Positions 1-9,017 of a DNA stretch of 64,000 nt are shown one piece after another. The notes under the pieces are model-generated. The model had not been told where the DNA came from. It made no database searches and saw only the letters and a program-made list of their open reading frames with translations. The stretch is from Bacteroidales bacterium (GTDB lineage Bacteria > Bacteroidota > Bacteroidia > Bacteroidales > P3). Within the stretch, counting starts at the first letter, position 1; every line of letters starts with the position of its first letter. The translations under genes and the position numbers were made by a program. Location: the NCBI GenBank assembly GCA_017962545.1, contig JAGCVD010000031.1:124001-188000 (forward strand), read 5' to 3'.

Positions 1-1
1 G

Positions 2-817
2 AGTGATACCATCCAGATGCCGGTTTACACCATCAGCGTCAGCGGTGATCCCGAGCAGAACTGCCTTACCACCAAGACTGTCAGCCTCGAAAGCTGCGTG
101 ACCGAGGCTGGTTTGGTTCTCGATGTGAACTCTGCCACCAAGAGCGTTTCGTTTGCCGACTTCAAGATTTACACCGTTGCCGGTCCTTTCACCGCCCGTG
201 TGGGTATCGATGCATACCGTAGCGAAGCCAGCGTGCAACTCGTTGACCAGAGCAACTGCACGGCACTTTGGACGGAGGGCAACTTTGGTAACGATATCTC
301 GACCCAAGGCGTACAGTACATCTCTCAGCTGCCCAATGCCGGTTACTTTGACATTAGTTTCTCGCCCAATGCTGCTGGTCTTTACATCTTCCGTGCTGTA
401 GACACTTGGGGTGACGGTTGGGGTATGACCAACAATACCAACGTCAGCGGTATCTGGCTGAGCAACGCCAACGGTCAGTTTGCTGCCTACCCCTGGGGTT
501 ACAGCGAGGGCCCCGCTTTCACGAATTTCGACATCTACCTCAACGTCACCAACGCCGGTGACGGCAGTCACACCGTCGGTATCGACGAGGTCGTCGAGGC
601 TCACTTCAGCATCTATCCCAACCCCACCGTCGACCGCCTGAACATCAGCAGCACTGAGGCCGTCCGTGAGGTCAATGTCATCGATATGGCTGGTCGCACC
701 GTCATCAACGCCGGCGCTACCAACAGCATCAACGTCAGCGGCCTCGCTGCCGGCATCTACATGGTCCGCGTGGCCACCGAGAACGGCATCGGCATGCAGA
801 AGTTTGTCAAAGAGTAA
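2..817 (+). CDS. T9SS-secreted protein, C-terminal part (5' end outside window)
   Basis: The reading frame is open from the window edge, so the N-terminus is missing. About 270 residues are visible. The first 190 are beta-rich, Asn/Thr-rich and look like the modules of a secreted adhesin or peptidase; I cannot assign a family. The last 75 residues form a type A T9SS C-terminal sorting domain: a YPNPT motif, then VNVIDMAGR, then GLAAGIYMVRV and a basic end. In Bacteroidota this domain directs export through the type IX system and is then removed while the protein is attached to surface lipopolysaccharide. It lies 28 bp upstream of tex, same strand. Its enzymatic role, if any, lies outside the window. 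Confidence 0.85.
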   Translation, partial: SDTIQMPVYTISVSGDPEQNCLTTKTVSLESCVTEAGLVLDVNSATKSVSFADFKIYTVAGPFTARVGIDAYRSEASVQLVDQSNCTALWTEGNFGNDISTQGVQYISQLPNAGYFDISFSPNAAGLYIFRAVDTWGDGWGMTNNTNVSGIWLSNANGQFAAYPWGYSEGPAFTNFDIYLNVTNAGDGSHTVGIDEVVEAHFSIYPNPTVDRLNISSTEAVREVNVIDMAGRTVINAGATNSINVSGLAAGIYMVRVATENGIGMQKFVKE

Positions 818-845
818 AAGGGTCCTCCCATAAGAGGAATAAACT

Positions 846-2960
846 ATGAACTATGCCGCGATAATCGCCCAGCGTCTTGAGTTGGGCGCGCGACAAGTGG
901 AACGCACCGTGGAGCTCCTCGAACAGGGCGCCACGGTGCCTTTCATTGCGCGCTACCGCAAGGAGGTGACGGGCTCGCTCAACGAGGTGCAGATTGCCGC
1001 CATCCGCGACCTGCTGCTGCGCCTCAAGGAACTCGACAAACGCCGCGAGGCCATCCTCGCCAGCATCGAGGAGCAAGGTAAATTGACCCCCGAACTGCGC
1101 CAACAGCTTTTGGCTGTTGAAAATATGACCGACCTCGAGGACCTCTACTTGCCCTACCGCCCCAAGCGCCGCACCCGCGCCACCATCGCCATCGAGAAAG
1201 GCTACGAGCCTGTTGCTGACGCCATCGTGCGTGGTCAGTGGGGCGACTGGGACGACGAGGCGCTGACCGGCGCCCGTGATATCATCGCCGAGCGTGTGAG
1301 CGAGGATGCCGCTAACCGCAACCGCGTGCGCAACATCTTCCGCCGTCGTGCCATGCTTACCTCCGCCCTGGCGCGGGGCGTGGACGAGAACGACGAGAAG
1401 GTGGGCAAGTTCGAGAGTTGGCTCGACTGGAAAGAGCCGGCCTCCAAGGCTCCGTCGCATCGCATCCTGGCCCTCTTCCGTGGCGAGGAGGCCGGCGTGC
1501 TGAAGGTCCATGTGCGGCCGGACAGCGATGACGAAGCCATAGCCTCGCTGAGTGTGGCGTCGGCTTCGGGCCGGCGTGCCGACCTGAGGTCGGCTCCACA
1601 ATGCGCCGAACAGATAGATTTGGCTATCGCCGACAGTTACAAACGCCTCATCCAACCTTCCATCGAGACGGAATTTCGCAACCTGCTGAAGGAGAAGGCC
1701 GACCGTGAGGCTATCCGCGTTTTTGCGGAGAACTTGCGCCAGTTGCTATTGGCGGCGCCGATGGGACAGAAGCGTACTTTGGCTATCGACCCGGGCTTCC
1801 GCACCGGCTGCAAAGTGGTGTGCCTCGATGCTCAGGGCCAGTTGCTTCACAACGAGACCATCTATCCTTTCACCTCGGTGCGCGAGGAACGCGCTGCGGT
1901 GAACAAACTCGAGGCGCTGGTGGAGGCCTTCCAGATTGAGGCCATCGCCATCGGCAACGGCACCGCCGGCCGCGAGACCGAGGAGGTGGTGCAGCGCTGC
2001 CGCTTCAAGAACAAGGTCATCGCCGTGAGCGTCAGCGAGGCGGGCGCCAGCGTCTACAGCGCCAGCGACGTGGCCCGCAAGGAGTTCCCCGACTACGACG
2101 TCACCGTGCGTGGCGCCGTGAGCATAGGCCGCCGCCTGATGGACCCCCTCAGCGAACTGGTCAAGATAGACCCCAAGAGCATCGGCGTGGGACAGTACCA
2201 GCACGATGTTGACCAGAAGATGCTGGCCGAGAGTCTCTCCGACACCGTCGTTTCGTGCGTCAACAGCGTGGGTGTGGAACTCAACACCGCCAGCCGCGAG
2301 CTGCTGAGTTACGTCAGCGGCATCGGCTCCGCGTTGGCCGACAAGATTGTGGAGCACCGCAACAAGAACGGCGCTTTCGCCGACCGACAAGGCCTGAAGA
2401 AGGTCAAGGGACTCGGCGACAAGGCTTTCGAGCAGTGTGCCGGCTTCCTGCGCGTGCGTGAGAGCGCGAATCCGTTGGACAGAAGTGCTGTCCATCCCGA
2501 GCGCTATGCGCTGGTGGAGCGGATGGCTGCCTCGGTGGGCGCCGACGTGCAGACGCTGATGAAGGACAAGGAGCTCCGCTCCCACATCGTGCTTGCCGAC
2601 TTCGTCAGCGATGACTGCGGCCTGCCCACCTTGCAGGACATCATGAAGGAGCTGGAGAAGCCAGGTTTGGACCCTCGCGCCAAGTTCGAGGTGTTCGAGT
2701 TCGACAAGAACGTGACCCGCATCGAGGACGTGCAGGCGGGCATGGTGCTGCCCGGCATCGTGACCAACATCACGGCCTTCGGCGCCTTTGTCGACATCGG
2801 CGTGCATCAGGACGGCCTGGTGCATGTCAGCCAGATGGCCAACCGGCGCGTCAACGACCCGAGCGAGGTGGTGCACTTGCACCAGCACCTCAAGGTCAAG
2901 GTGCTCGACGTCGACCTCCGCCGGCATAGGATAAGTCTAACGTTAAAAGGATTAGAATAA
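846..2960 (+). CDS. tex: Tex-family RNA-binding transcription accessory protein
   Basis: 704 residues, close to the usual Tex length. N-terminal helical domains carry LPYRPKRRTRATIA (about residues 100-115). A YqgF/RNase H-like domain begins at LAIDPGFRTGCK (Asp315). Helix-hairpin-helix units follow at about 488-545 (VSGIGSALADKIVEHR and VKGLGDKAF). A C-terminal S1 RNA-binding domain starts near residue 630 (PGIVTNITAFGAFVDIGVH). Tex is a cytoplasmic nucleic-acid-binding protein involved in transcription and RNA turnover. Odd point: between the helical and YqgF regions (about residues 243-255, RRADLRSAP) the DNA holds a near-perfect palindrome that looks like an in-frame insertion. sppA starts one base after the stop codon, so the two are probably co-transcribed. 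Confidence 0.95.
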   Translation: MNYAAIIAQRLELGARQVERTVELLEQGATVPFIARYRKEVTGSLNEVQIAAIRDLLLRLKELDKRREAILASIEEQGKLTPELRQQLLAVENMTDLEDLYLPYRPKRRTRATIAIEKGYEPVADAIVRGQWGDWDDEALTGARDIIAERVSEDAANRNRVRNIFRRRAMLTSALARGVDENDEKVGKFESWLDWKEPASKAPSHRILALFRGEEAGVLKVHVRPDSDDEAIASLSVASASGRRADLRSAPQCAEQIDLAIADSYKRLIQPSIETEFRNLLKEKADREAIRVFAENLRQLLLAAPMGQKRTLAIDPGFRTGCKVVCLDAQGQLLHNETIYPFTSVREERAAVNKLEALVEAFQIEAIAIGNGTAGRETEEVVQRCRFKNKVIAVSVSEAGASVYSASDVARKEFPDYDVTVRGAVSIGRRLMDPLSELVKIDPKSIGVGQYQHDVDQKMLAESLSDTVVSCVNSVGVELNTASRELLSYVSGIGSALADKIVEHRNKNGAFADRQGLKKVKGLGDKAFEQCAGFLRVRESANPLDRSAVHPERYALVERMAASVGADVQTLMKDKELRSHIVLADFVSDDCGLPTLQDIMKELEKPGLDPRAKFEVFEFDKNVTRIEDVQAGMVLPGIVTNITAFGAFVDIGVHQDGLVHVSQMANRRVNDPSEVVHLHQHLKVKVLDVDLRRHRISLTLKGLE
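1578..1594. repeat. 17-nt palindrome inside tex
   Basis: GCCGACCTGAGGTCGGC reads the same on both strands apart from its central base. It is flanked by a further short inverted repeat (TGTGG / CCACA). It encodes RRADLRSAP at a domain boundary of Tex where length variation is tolerated. It resembles the palindromic elements that insert in frame in some bacterial genes; identity with any known family was not checked. Confidence 0.5.
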
Positions 2961-2961
2961 T

Positions 2962-4779
2962 ATGGAAAGGAAACCCTTAAGTTTCGGTATGACCATGCTG
3001 GCTTCGGCCGTGGGCGTGGTGATTGTGTCGGTCCTCAGCGGGCTGGCAACCTTCGTTATGATGATAGCAATGATGGTTTCGCTCAGCAAGATGGACAGCG
3101 AGAATACCACGATAGTCAAGAACGGCACCTTCCTGACGGTCGACCTCGCCAAGATCAGCGGCGACCGTACCTCTTCCGGCCTGCAGGCTTCGTTCTCCAA
3201 CACGAAGACTGTCGGTCTCATCGACGCAGAGAATGCCATCCGTGCCGCCGCCACCGACGACAAGGTGGCCGGCATACTGCTCAAAGGATGCGGTGCCCCT
3301 GGCATCAGCTGGGGTTCGCTCACCGAGTTGCGCTCGGCACTGGAGGACTTCCACGAGAGCGGCAAAGCCGTTGTCGCCTATGCCGCCAGCTATTCGCAAG
3401 GCGAATACTACGTGGCTTCGCTCTCCGACCGTATCTGTTTGCATCCCAGCGGTATGATTGACTTCCGTGGTATCGGTGGCGAGGTGATATATTATAAGGA
3501 CCTCTTCGACAAACTGGGCGTCGAGATGCAGCTCATCCGTCCCGAGAGCTGCGCCTACAAGAGTGCCGGCGAGGTCTACACCCTCAACCACATGAGCGAC
3601 GCAAACCGCGAGCAGATACGCGCCTACATCGCCAGCGTCTGGCGCACCGTCAGCGAGACCATTGCCGCCAGCCGCTGCATGGATGTGGAGAAAATCAACG
3701 CCATCGCTGACGACCTCAGCGGATATTTGGCCGACGATGCAAAACAGATGCGTCTGGTCGACAACCTCTGCTTCGAGGAGGATGTGCGCACCATACTGAA
3801 AGAAATGTACGCTGGAAGCCACCTTCTGTCGCTGGAGAAATACGCCACCAACGTGAAGAAAACTCCCAACAAGGCCAAGGAGTCCATCGCCGTCATCTAT
3901 GCCCAGGGCAACGTAGTGGACGGCAGCAGCAAGGGCTTCGGTGAGGGTGTCTATGGCGACGACATTGTGAAGGCCCTGAAGCAGGCTGCCAAGGATGACG
4001 ACGTGAAGGCTATCGTGCTGCGTGTCAACTCGCCCGGCGGCCAGGCTACCGCCAGCGAGAGCATGACGCATGCCGTCATGCAGGCTCGCAAGAAGAAGCC
4101 CGTCATCGTTAGCATGGGCGACCTCGCCGCTTCGGCAGGCTACGAGATGAGCTGCATGGCCGACGTTATCGTGGCGCAGCCCACCACCATCACCGGCTCC
4201 ATCGGCGTCTTCGCTACCATCCCCAACTTCGGCAAGCTGATGAACCAGAAGCTGGGTCTCCACAGCGACACCGTCTGCACCAACCGCAACGCTACCGGCC
4301 TCAGCGTCGTGCGTCCCCTGTCGCCCACAGCGATGGCTATGATGACCAAGAACGTCGAAGATTTCTATAAGGTCTTCGTAGGCCGCGTGGCAGAAGGTCG
4401 CCACATGGCCTATGACGAGGTGCATAAGATTGCCCGTGGCCGTGTCTGGACGGGCGCCGACGCCATCGGCATCGGCCTGGTCGACACCCTGGGTGGCATC
4501 GACCTGGCCCTCAGCATCGCCGCCGAGAAGGCTGGCCTCAGCAACTACAAAGTCAAAGAGTACCCCAAGGAGAAAGACACATGGACTCAACTCTCTGAAC
4601 TCCTCGGTGAGAACAGCGATGATGACCTCTCGTTGCTGGCCAAGATGCGTCTGGCTGGCAAGTGGAAGATGCAGAACGGCAAGTGGAAAGCCGTCAGCCG
4701 TCTCGAGCAGGACATCCTGTACGTCAGCGAGAGCGAAGGCCTACAAGCAAGATTGCCCTTCATCCTCGTGGAGGAGTAA
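2962..4779 (+). CDS. sppA: Signal peptide peptidase SppA, 67 kDa type
   Basis: 605 residues, matching the long (two-domain, E. coli-like) SppA of peptidase family S49. One N-terminal membrane segment (about residues 9-40) anchors the protein, with the catalytic domains outside the cytoplasm. The Ser/Lys dyad is visible: Lys200 in SCAYKSAGE in the N-terminal domain and Ser391 in GDLAASAGYE in the C-terminal domain, at about the spacing seen in E. coli SppA. It degrades signal peptides left in the membrane after secretion. Near the C-terminus (about residues 568-577) the protein reads GKWKMQNGKWK. This recalls the heptamer-derived GKWKMENGKWK peptides known from repeat-rich genomes and is probably an absorbed repeat. 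It directly follows tex and ends at a bidirectional terminator. Confidence 0.96.
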   Translation: MERKPLSFGMTMLASAVGVVIVSVLSGLATFVMMIAMMVSLSKMDSENTTIVKNGTFLTVDLAKISGDRTSSGLQASFSNTKTVGLIDAENAIRAAATDDKVAGILLKGCGAPGISWGSLTELRSALEDFHESGKAVVAYAASYSQGEYYVASLSDRICLHPSGMIDFRGIGGEVIYYKDLFDKLGVEMQLIRPESCAYKSAGEVYTLNHMSDANREQIRAYIASVWRTVSETIAASRCMDVEKINAIADDLSGYLADDAKQMRLVDNLCFEEDVRTILKEMYAGSHLLSLEKYATNVKKTPNKAKESIAVIYAQGNVVDGSSKGFGEGVYGDDIVKALKQAAKDDDVKAIVLRVNSPGGQATASESMTHAVMQARKKKPVIVSMGDLAASAGYEMSCMADVIVAQPTTITGSIGVFATIPNFGKLMNQKLGLHSDTVCTNRNATGLSVVRPLSPTAMAMMTKNVEDFYKVFVGRVAEGRHMAYDEVHKIARGRVWTGADAIGIGLVDTLGGIDLALSIAAEKAGLSNYKVKEYPKEKDTWTQLSELLGENSDDDLSLLAKMRLAGKWKMQNGKWKAVSRLEQDILYVSESEGLQARLPFILVEE

Positions 4780-4802
4780 GGGCAACCTTCCTGTGGTTAT
4801 AC

Positions 4803-4830
4803 AAAGCCTAAGCGTTTCCGCTTAGGCTTT
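4803..4830. terminator. Bidirectional terminator between sppA and ileS
   Basis: Perfect 12-bp stem (AAAGCCTAAGCG / CGCTTAGGCTTT) with a TTTC loop and T-rich flanks on both sides. It serves the convergent sppA (+) and ileS (-). The ileS stop codon and its last codons lie inside the right arm of the stem. Confidence 0.9.
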
Positions 4831-7800
4831 CTTTATGCTTATGCGGGTCTGCTGACCGTCGAGGAGCTCGACGTCGGTGCCCTCCTTGACCTCGGGCACG
4901 AGGGTCAGCGAGGTGCAGAGGGTCTCGGTGCAGATGTAGTCGCGGTGACGCTCGATGGCGTTGTCCCACTCACCGCTCTGCAGCTCGACGACTATGCGGT
5001 CGGTGACATCGAACTGCTCCTTGCGGATGTTCTGGATGCGGTTGACCAGTTCGCGGGCGATACCTTCGTCGATGAGCTCGGGGGTGAGCTGGATGTCAAG
5101 GGCCACGGTGAGCGAGCCGTCGTTGGCCACCACCCAGCCAGGGATGTCCTGCGTGGCAATCTCCACGTCGGTGAGCAGCACCTCACAGTCGGCGCCGTCG
5201 ACGTTGACCACACATTTGCCGTCGGCCTCGAGGGCATTGATCTGCTGTTGGCTGAAGGCTATGATGGCGGCGCCGAGGGCTTTCATCACCTTGCCGTAGC
5301 GGGGACCGAGGGTCTTGAAGTTGGGTTTGATTTTCTTGACCAGCAGGTCGTTGTCAGCAGCAAGGAATTCAATCTCCTTGACGTTGAGCTCGGAGCAGAT
5401 GAGATGTTGCACCTTCTCAATCTGAACCTTCATGGCTTCGTCGCGCACGGGGATGACAATCTTCTGCAGCGGCTGGCGCACGCGCAGGTTGCTCTTCTTG
5501 CGCAGACCCAGCACCATCGAGCAGACTTTCTGAGCCAGCTGCATGCGCTCCTCAAGAGCCTTGTCGATCATCTCCTCATGCACTTCGGGGAAGCCGAGAT
5601 GGTGCACCGACTCCACATGGTGGCGCTTGGTGACAGCGTTGAGGTCTAGGAACATGCGCTCACTGAAGAAGGGAGCGATGGGCGCCATGAGGCGGCTGAG
5701 GGTCTCGAGGCAGGTGTAGAGTGTCTGGTAGGCGCTGACCTTGTCGGCGGTCATCTCGCCCTTCCAGAAACGACGGCGGCAGAGGCGCACGTACCAGTTG
5801 CTGAGGTAGGCATCAATGAAAGTGCCAGTGGCACGGCCTGCGCGGGTGGGCTCGTAGTCTTCCATGGCGTCGCCCACGGTCTTCACCAGAGTGTTGAGCT
5901 CGGAGAGTATCCAGCGGTCTATCTCGGGGCGCTCCTTGATATCGATGTCTTTCTGGCTGTAGTCGAAGCCGTCGAGATTGGCATATAGGGCGAAGAAGCT
6001 ATAGGTGTTATATAGTGTGCCAAAAAGCTTTCTTCTCACCTCGTCAACACCTTCGACGTCGAACTTCAGGTTGTCCCAAGGTTGGCTGTTGGTAATCATG
6101 TACCAGCGGGTGGCGTCGGGACCGTATTTGGCAAGGGTCTCGAAGGGGTCGACGGCGTTGCCGAGACGTTTCGACATCTTGTTGCCGTTCTTGTCGAGCA
6201 CCAGACCGTTGCTGATGACATTCTTGAAGGCCACGCTGTCGAAGCACATGGTGCCGATGGCGTGGAGCGTGTAGAACCAGCCGCGGGTCTGGTCGACACC
6301 CTCGGCAATGAAGTCGGCCGGGAACTCGGTGGGCTTCAGCTCGCCACCCATGTAGTGTATCTGGGCGTAGGGCATGGCGCCGCTGTCGAACCACACGTCA
6401 ATCAGGTCGGGCTCGCGACGCATGGGTTTGCCGCTGTCGCTGACCAGCACCACGTTGTCGATATAGGGACGGTGTAAATCAAAGTCTTTGTAGTCGCCGG
6501 CATAGGGGTTCTCCTTCATCAGACCTGCCTTAATGGCTTTCTCTATCTCAGCGCTGAGTTCTTTCACGCTGCCGATGCACTTCTCCTCTTTGCCGTCCTC
6601 GGTGCGCCAGATGGGCAACGGGGTGCCCCAATAACGCGAGCGGCTGAGGTTCCAGTCGACGATGTTCTCCAGCCAGTTGCCGAAACGGCCGCTGCCGGTG
6701 GCTTCGGGCTTCCAGTTGATGGTCTTGTTGAGCTCTATCATGCGCTCCTTGAGGGCGGTGGTGCGAATGAACCAGCTGTCCAGCGGGTAGTAGAGCACGG
6801 GCTTGTCGGTACGCCAGCAGTGGGGGTAGCTGTGCGTGTGCTTCTCGCTCTTGAAGAGTTTCTTTTGCTCTTTGAGCATGATGACCAGCTCCACATCGAG
6901 ACTCATGTCTTTCTCGCCCTTGGTGGGGTCGTAGGCGTTCTTGACGAACTTGCCGGCATATTGACTGTAGAGCTCCACATTGACATTCTCCTTTACCCAC
7001 TCGGGGTCGAGGTCTTCCAGACGAGCGAAACGGCCCTGCTTGTCGACCATGGGCATCTGTTTGCCGTCGCGGTCGAACATCAGCAGGTCGCCGATGCCGG
7101 CTTTCTTGGCCACGCGCGCGTCGTCGGCACCAAAGGTGGGTGCGATATGCACGATGCCGGTACCGTCTTCGGTGGTGACATAGTCGCCCAGGATGATGCG
7201 GAACGACCCCTGATTGCTGACCTCCGTAGGCTTCACCCAAGGAATCAGTTGCTCGTAGTGCAGACCTTCGAGGTCCTTACCTTTGCACTCGCCGACAATC
7301 TTATACTCCGGCGATTTGCCCTCGGGGAACATGCTGCCCACCAGCGGCTTGGCCATGATGATACGGCAAGGCTCCTCGGTATAGGGGTGTGTGGTCTCCA
7401 GCAGCACATAGTCGATATTAGGTCCCACGCAGAGGGCGGTATTGCTGGGCAACGTCCACGGGGTGGTGGTCCAAGCAATAGCATTGGTGGTCATGTCATT
7501 AAGGTCCTTAAAGCCCTGAAGGTCTTTAAAGTCCTTAATCTTGAACATCGCCACACAAGTCGTATCCTTCACGTCGCGGTAGCAGCCGGGCATATTGAGC
7601 TCGTGGCTCGAGAGGCCGGTGCCGGCGGCAGGGGAATAGGGCTGGATGGTATAGCCTTTGTAGAGTAAGCCTTTGTCGTAGAGTTTCTTCAGCAGGAACC
7701 ACAGAGTCTCGATATACTCGTTATTGAAGGTAATGTAGGGGTTCTTCAGGTCAACCCAGTAGCCCATTACGCGCGTCAGCTCGTCCCAAAGCTCCTTGTA

Positions 7801-8184
7801 TTTCATCACCTCCTCGCGGCAGGCGCGGTTGTAGTCGTCGACGCTGATTTTCTTGCCGATGTCCTCCTTGGTGATGCCGAGGTTTTTCTCCACACCCAAC
7901 TCCACAGGCAGGCCGTGGGTGTCCCAGCCGGCCTTGCGGTCGACGAAATAGCCCTTCTGGGCTTTGTAGCGGCAGAAAACATCCTTGATGGTGCGGGCCA
8001 TCACGTGGTGAATGCCGGGCTTGCCGTTAGCGCTCGGGGGACCGTCATAGAAGACATAGGCGGGATGCCCCTCGCTGAGTTTCTGTCCTTTCTCGAAAGT
8101 CTCATTCTCCTCCCAGTAGCGGCGCACATCTTCGCCAATCTGGGTCAAATTAAGCTGCTTATATTCGTTATACTTCATATACAT
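4822..8184 (-). CDS. ileS: Isoleucyl-tRNA synthetase
   Basis: 1120 residues. Charges tRNA-Ile with isoleucine and edits misacylated valine. Class I signatures: PPSANGKPGIHH (HIGH-type, about residues 49-60) and NKMSKRLGNA (KMSKR at 669-673). The editing-domain signature AWTTTPWTLPSNTA is present, and a long anticodon-binding C-terminal region completes the protein. The start could be the second Met (8178) rather than 8184; there is no ribosome-binding site to decide. Just before the editing signature, the stretch KDFKDLQGFKDLND is encoded by four degenerate 9-nt direct repeats and is probably an in-frame repeat insertion. A TATCTTTGCA promoter element lies 48 nt upstream. Confidence 0.97.
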   Translation of the reverse strand: MYMKYNEYKQLNLTQIGEDVRRYWEENETFEKGQKLSEGHPAYVFYDGPPSANGKPGIHHVMARTIKDVFCRYKAQKGYFVDRKAGWDTHGLPVELGVEKNLGITKEDIGKKISVDDYNRACREEVMKYKELWDELTRVMGYWVDLKNPYITFNNEYIETLWFLLKKLYDKGLLYKGYTIQPYSPAAGTGLSSHELNMPGCYRDVKDTTCVAMFKIKDFKDLQGFKDLNDMTTNAIAWTTTPWTLPSNTALCVGPNIDYVLLETTHPYTEEPCRIIMAKPLVGSMFPEGKSPEYKIVGECKGKDLEGLHYEQLIPWVKPTEVSNQGSFRIILGDYVTTEDGTGIVHIAPTFGADDARVAKKAGIGDLLMFDRDGKQMPMVDKQGRFARLEDLDPEWVKENVNVELYSQYAGKFVKNAYDPTKGEKDMSLDVELVIMLKEQKKLFKSEKHTHSYPHCWRTDKPVLYYPLDSWFIRTTALKERMIELNKTINWKPEATGSGRFGNWLENIVDWNLSRSRYWGTPLPIWRTEDGKEEKCIGSVKELSAEIEKAIKAGLMKENPYAGDYKDFDLHRPYIDNVVLVSDSGKPMRREPDLIDVWFDSGAMPYAQIHYMGGELKPTEFPADFIAEGVDQTRGWFYTLHAIGTMCFDSVAFKNVISNGLVLDKNGNKMSKRLGNAVDPFETLAKYGPDATRWYMITNSQPWDNLKFDVEGVDEVRRKLFGTLYNTYSFFALYANLDGFDYSQKDIDIKERPEIDRWILSELNTLVKTVGDAMEDYEPTRAGRATGTFIDAYLSNWYVRLCRRRFWKGEMTADKVSAYQTLYTCLETLSRLMAPIAPFFSERMFLDLNAVTKRHHVESVHHLGFPEVHEEMIDKALEERMQLAQKVCSMVLGLRKKSNLRVRQPLQKIVIPVRDEAMKVQIEKVQHLICSELNVKEIEFLAADNDLLVKKIKPNFKTLGPRYGKVMKALGAAIIAFSQQQINALEADGKCVVNVDGADCEVLLTDVEIATQDIPGWVVANDGSLTVALDIQLTPELIDEGIARELVNRIQNIRKEQFDVTDRIVVELQSGEWDNAIERHRDYICTETLCTSLTLVPEVKEGTDVELLDGQQTRISIKKA
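7501..7536. repeat. 9-nt tandem repeat inside ileS
   Basis: Four degenerate 9-mers of the type AAGGTCCTT / AAAGCCCTG / AAGGTCTTT / AAAGTCCTT. The unit length is a multiple of three, so the ileS frame is kept. It encodes the FKDL-FKDL duplication at the edge of the editing domain. Confidence 0.7.
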
Positions 8185-8231
8185 TATTATAATACAACCA
8201 CTTGACGTGTGGTGACGTCAAGAAAACTATC

Positions 8232-8241
8232 TGCAAAGATA
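8232..8241 (-). promoter_or_regulatory. Bacteroidota -7 promoter element of ileS
   Basis: TATCTTTGCA on the minus strand matches the TAnnTTTG element recognised by the Bacteroidota primary sigma factor. No good TTTG -33 box is seen at the expected distance (only TTTTCG-like sequence). Confidence 0.6.
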
Positions 8242-8309
8242 AGAAAATTTCCGAAAAGCGGAAAAACAAATTATCTCAACCCCGAGACCTTGCTCCTGTC
8301 ACAAGGCAT

Positions 8310-8346
8310 AAAAAAAAACCTCCGGAACCAGAACGGTTCCAGAGGT
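8310..8346 (-). terminator. Terminator of the rpmG-DUF4295 unit
   Basis: On the minus strand a stem built on GGAACC / GGTTCC, extended by CTC/GAG pairs past a small bulge, is followed by a run of nine T residues. It lies 37 bp downstream of the DUF4295 stop codon and before the ileS promoter region. Confidence 0.8.
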
Positions 8347-8382
8347 CAAAACAAAAGCGTATGAAAAAATTATTGTTTCTAA

Positions 8383-8538
8383 TTATTTCTTCTTCAGATA
8401 CTCCTGGACGTTGTCCGAGGGAACGATTTCCTCTTTGAACATGTAGGCGCCGGTCTTCTCCGAACGGACCATGCGGATTACCTTGGCGAAACCTTTACCG
8501 GTAGAGGTCTTGAGGGTAGCAACAACTTTCTTTGCCAT
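8383..8538 (-). CDS. DUF4295 small protein
   Basis: A 51-residue ORF starting MAKKVVATLKTSTGKGF and ending EYLKKK. It matches the small basic DUF4295 family, which in Bacteroidota is encoded directly after the ribosomal L33 gene. Its function is unknown; the basic composition and constant position behind rpmG suggest a ribosome-associated role (inference). It lies 18 bp downstream of rpmG and ends before a clear terminator. Confidence 0.88.
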   Translation of the reverse strand: MAKKVVATLKTSTGKGFAKVIRMVRSEKTGAYMFKEEIVPSDNVQEYLKKK

Positions 8539-8556
8539 AGTTCAGTTCTCCTTTCG

Positions 8557-8745
8557 TTACTTGATTTCTTTGTGAACGGTTACTTTCTTCAAGAAGGGGT
8601 TGTACTTCTTGAGCTCCAGACGCTCCGGAGTGTTCTTTTTGTTCTTGGTGGTGATGTAACGGCTCATGCCGGGGACACCGCTGTTCTTCTGCTCGGTGCA
8701 CTCGAGGATGACCTGCACGCGTGCGTCTTTATTTTTCTTTGCCAT
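8557..8745 (-). CDS. rpmG: 50S ribosomal protein L33
   Basis: 62 residues, starting [20 protein letters not shown], with the typical [23 protein letters not shown] core and a C-terminal KEIK. Component of the large ribosomal subunit. The zinc-binding cysteines of the Cys-containing L33 form are absent (only one Cys), so this is the zinc-independent form. In many Bacteroidota rpmB (L28) precedes this gene; here rpmG is the first gene behind its own promoter and rpmB is not in the gap. Confidence 0.95.
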   Translation of the reverse strand: MAKKNKDARVQVILECTEQKNSGVPGMSRYITTKNKKNTPERLELKKYNPFLKKVTVHKEIK

Positions 8746-8831
8746 GACTAATATTGTTTTTCAATCGTTAATTGACTGAACCCTAGAACGAAAAGAGCAT
8801 CAACATCTCGTTTTTAGGCATTCAAATCGGC

Positions 8832-8864
8832 TGCAAAGATACAACCATTTTTGAAATCGACAAA
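8832..8864 (-). promoter_or_regulatory. Promoter of rpmG-DUF4295
   Basis: On the minus strand TTTG (complement of 8861-8864), 19 nt, then TATCTTTGCA (complement of 8832-8841). This is the Bacteroidota -33/-7 arrangement with near-ideal spacing. Confidence 0.8.
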
Positions 8865-8947
8865 ATTTTTTTTGTTCCACCCTCAAAAACCGCCATAGAA
8901 GAGAGGGCGTTACATGTGGGACCTGTTGATAATTTGATGAAGATATT

Positions 8948-8981
8948 TTTGTGTATATTATAAAAAAAGACTATCTTTGCA
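8948..8981 (+). promoter_or_regulatory. Promoter of the acyltransferase pair
   Basis: TTTG at 8948-8951, 20 nt, then TATCTTTGCA at 8972-8981, 36 nt before the ATG at 9018. It probably drives the run of acyltransferase, N-acyltransferase, engB and dacB. Confidence 0.8.
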
Positions 8982-9017
8982 AATCAAACAACAATACCCT
9001 GCGGGGACTCTATTATT

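Noticed and set aside
2977..4590. 537-codon open frame antisense to sppA
   Set aside because: His/Val/Gly-rich mirror protein with no start context; sppA on the other strand is complete with its catalytic residues.
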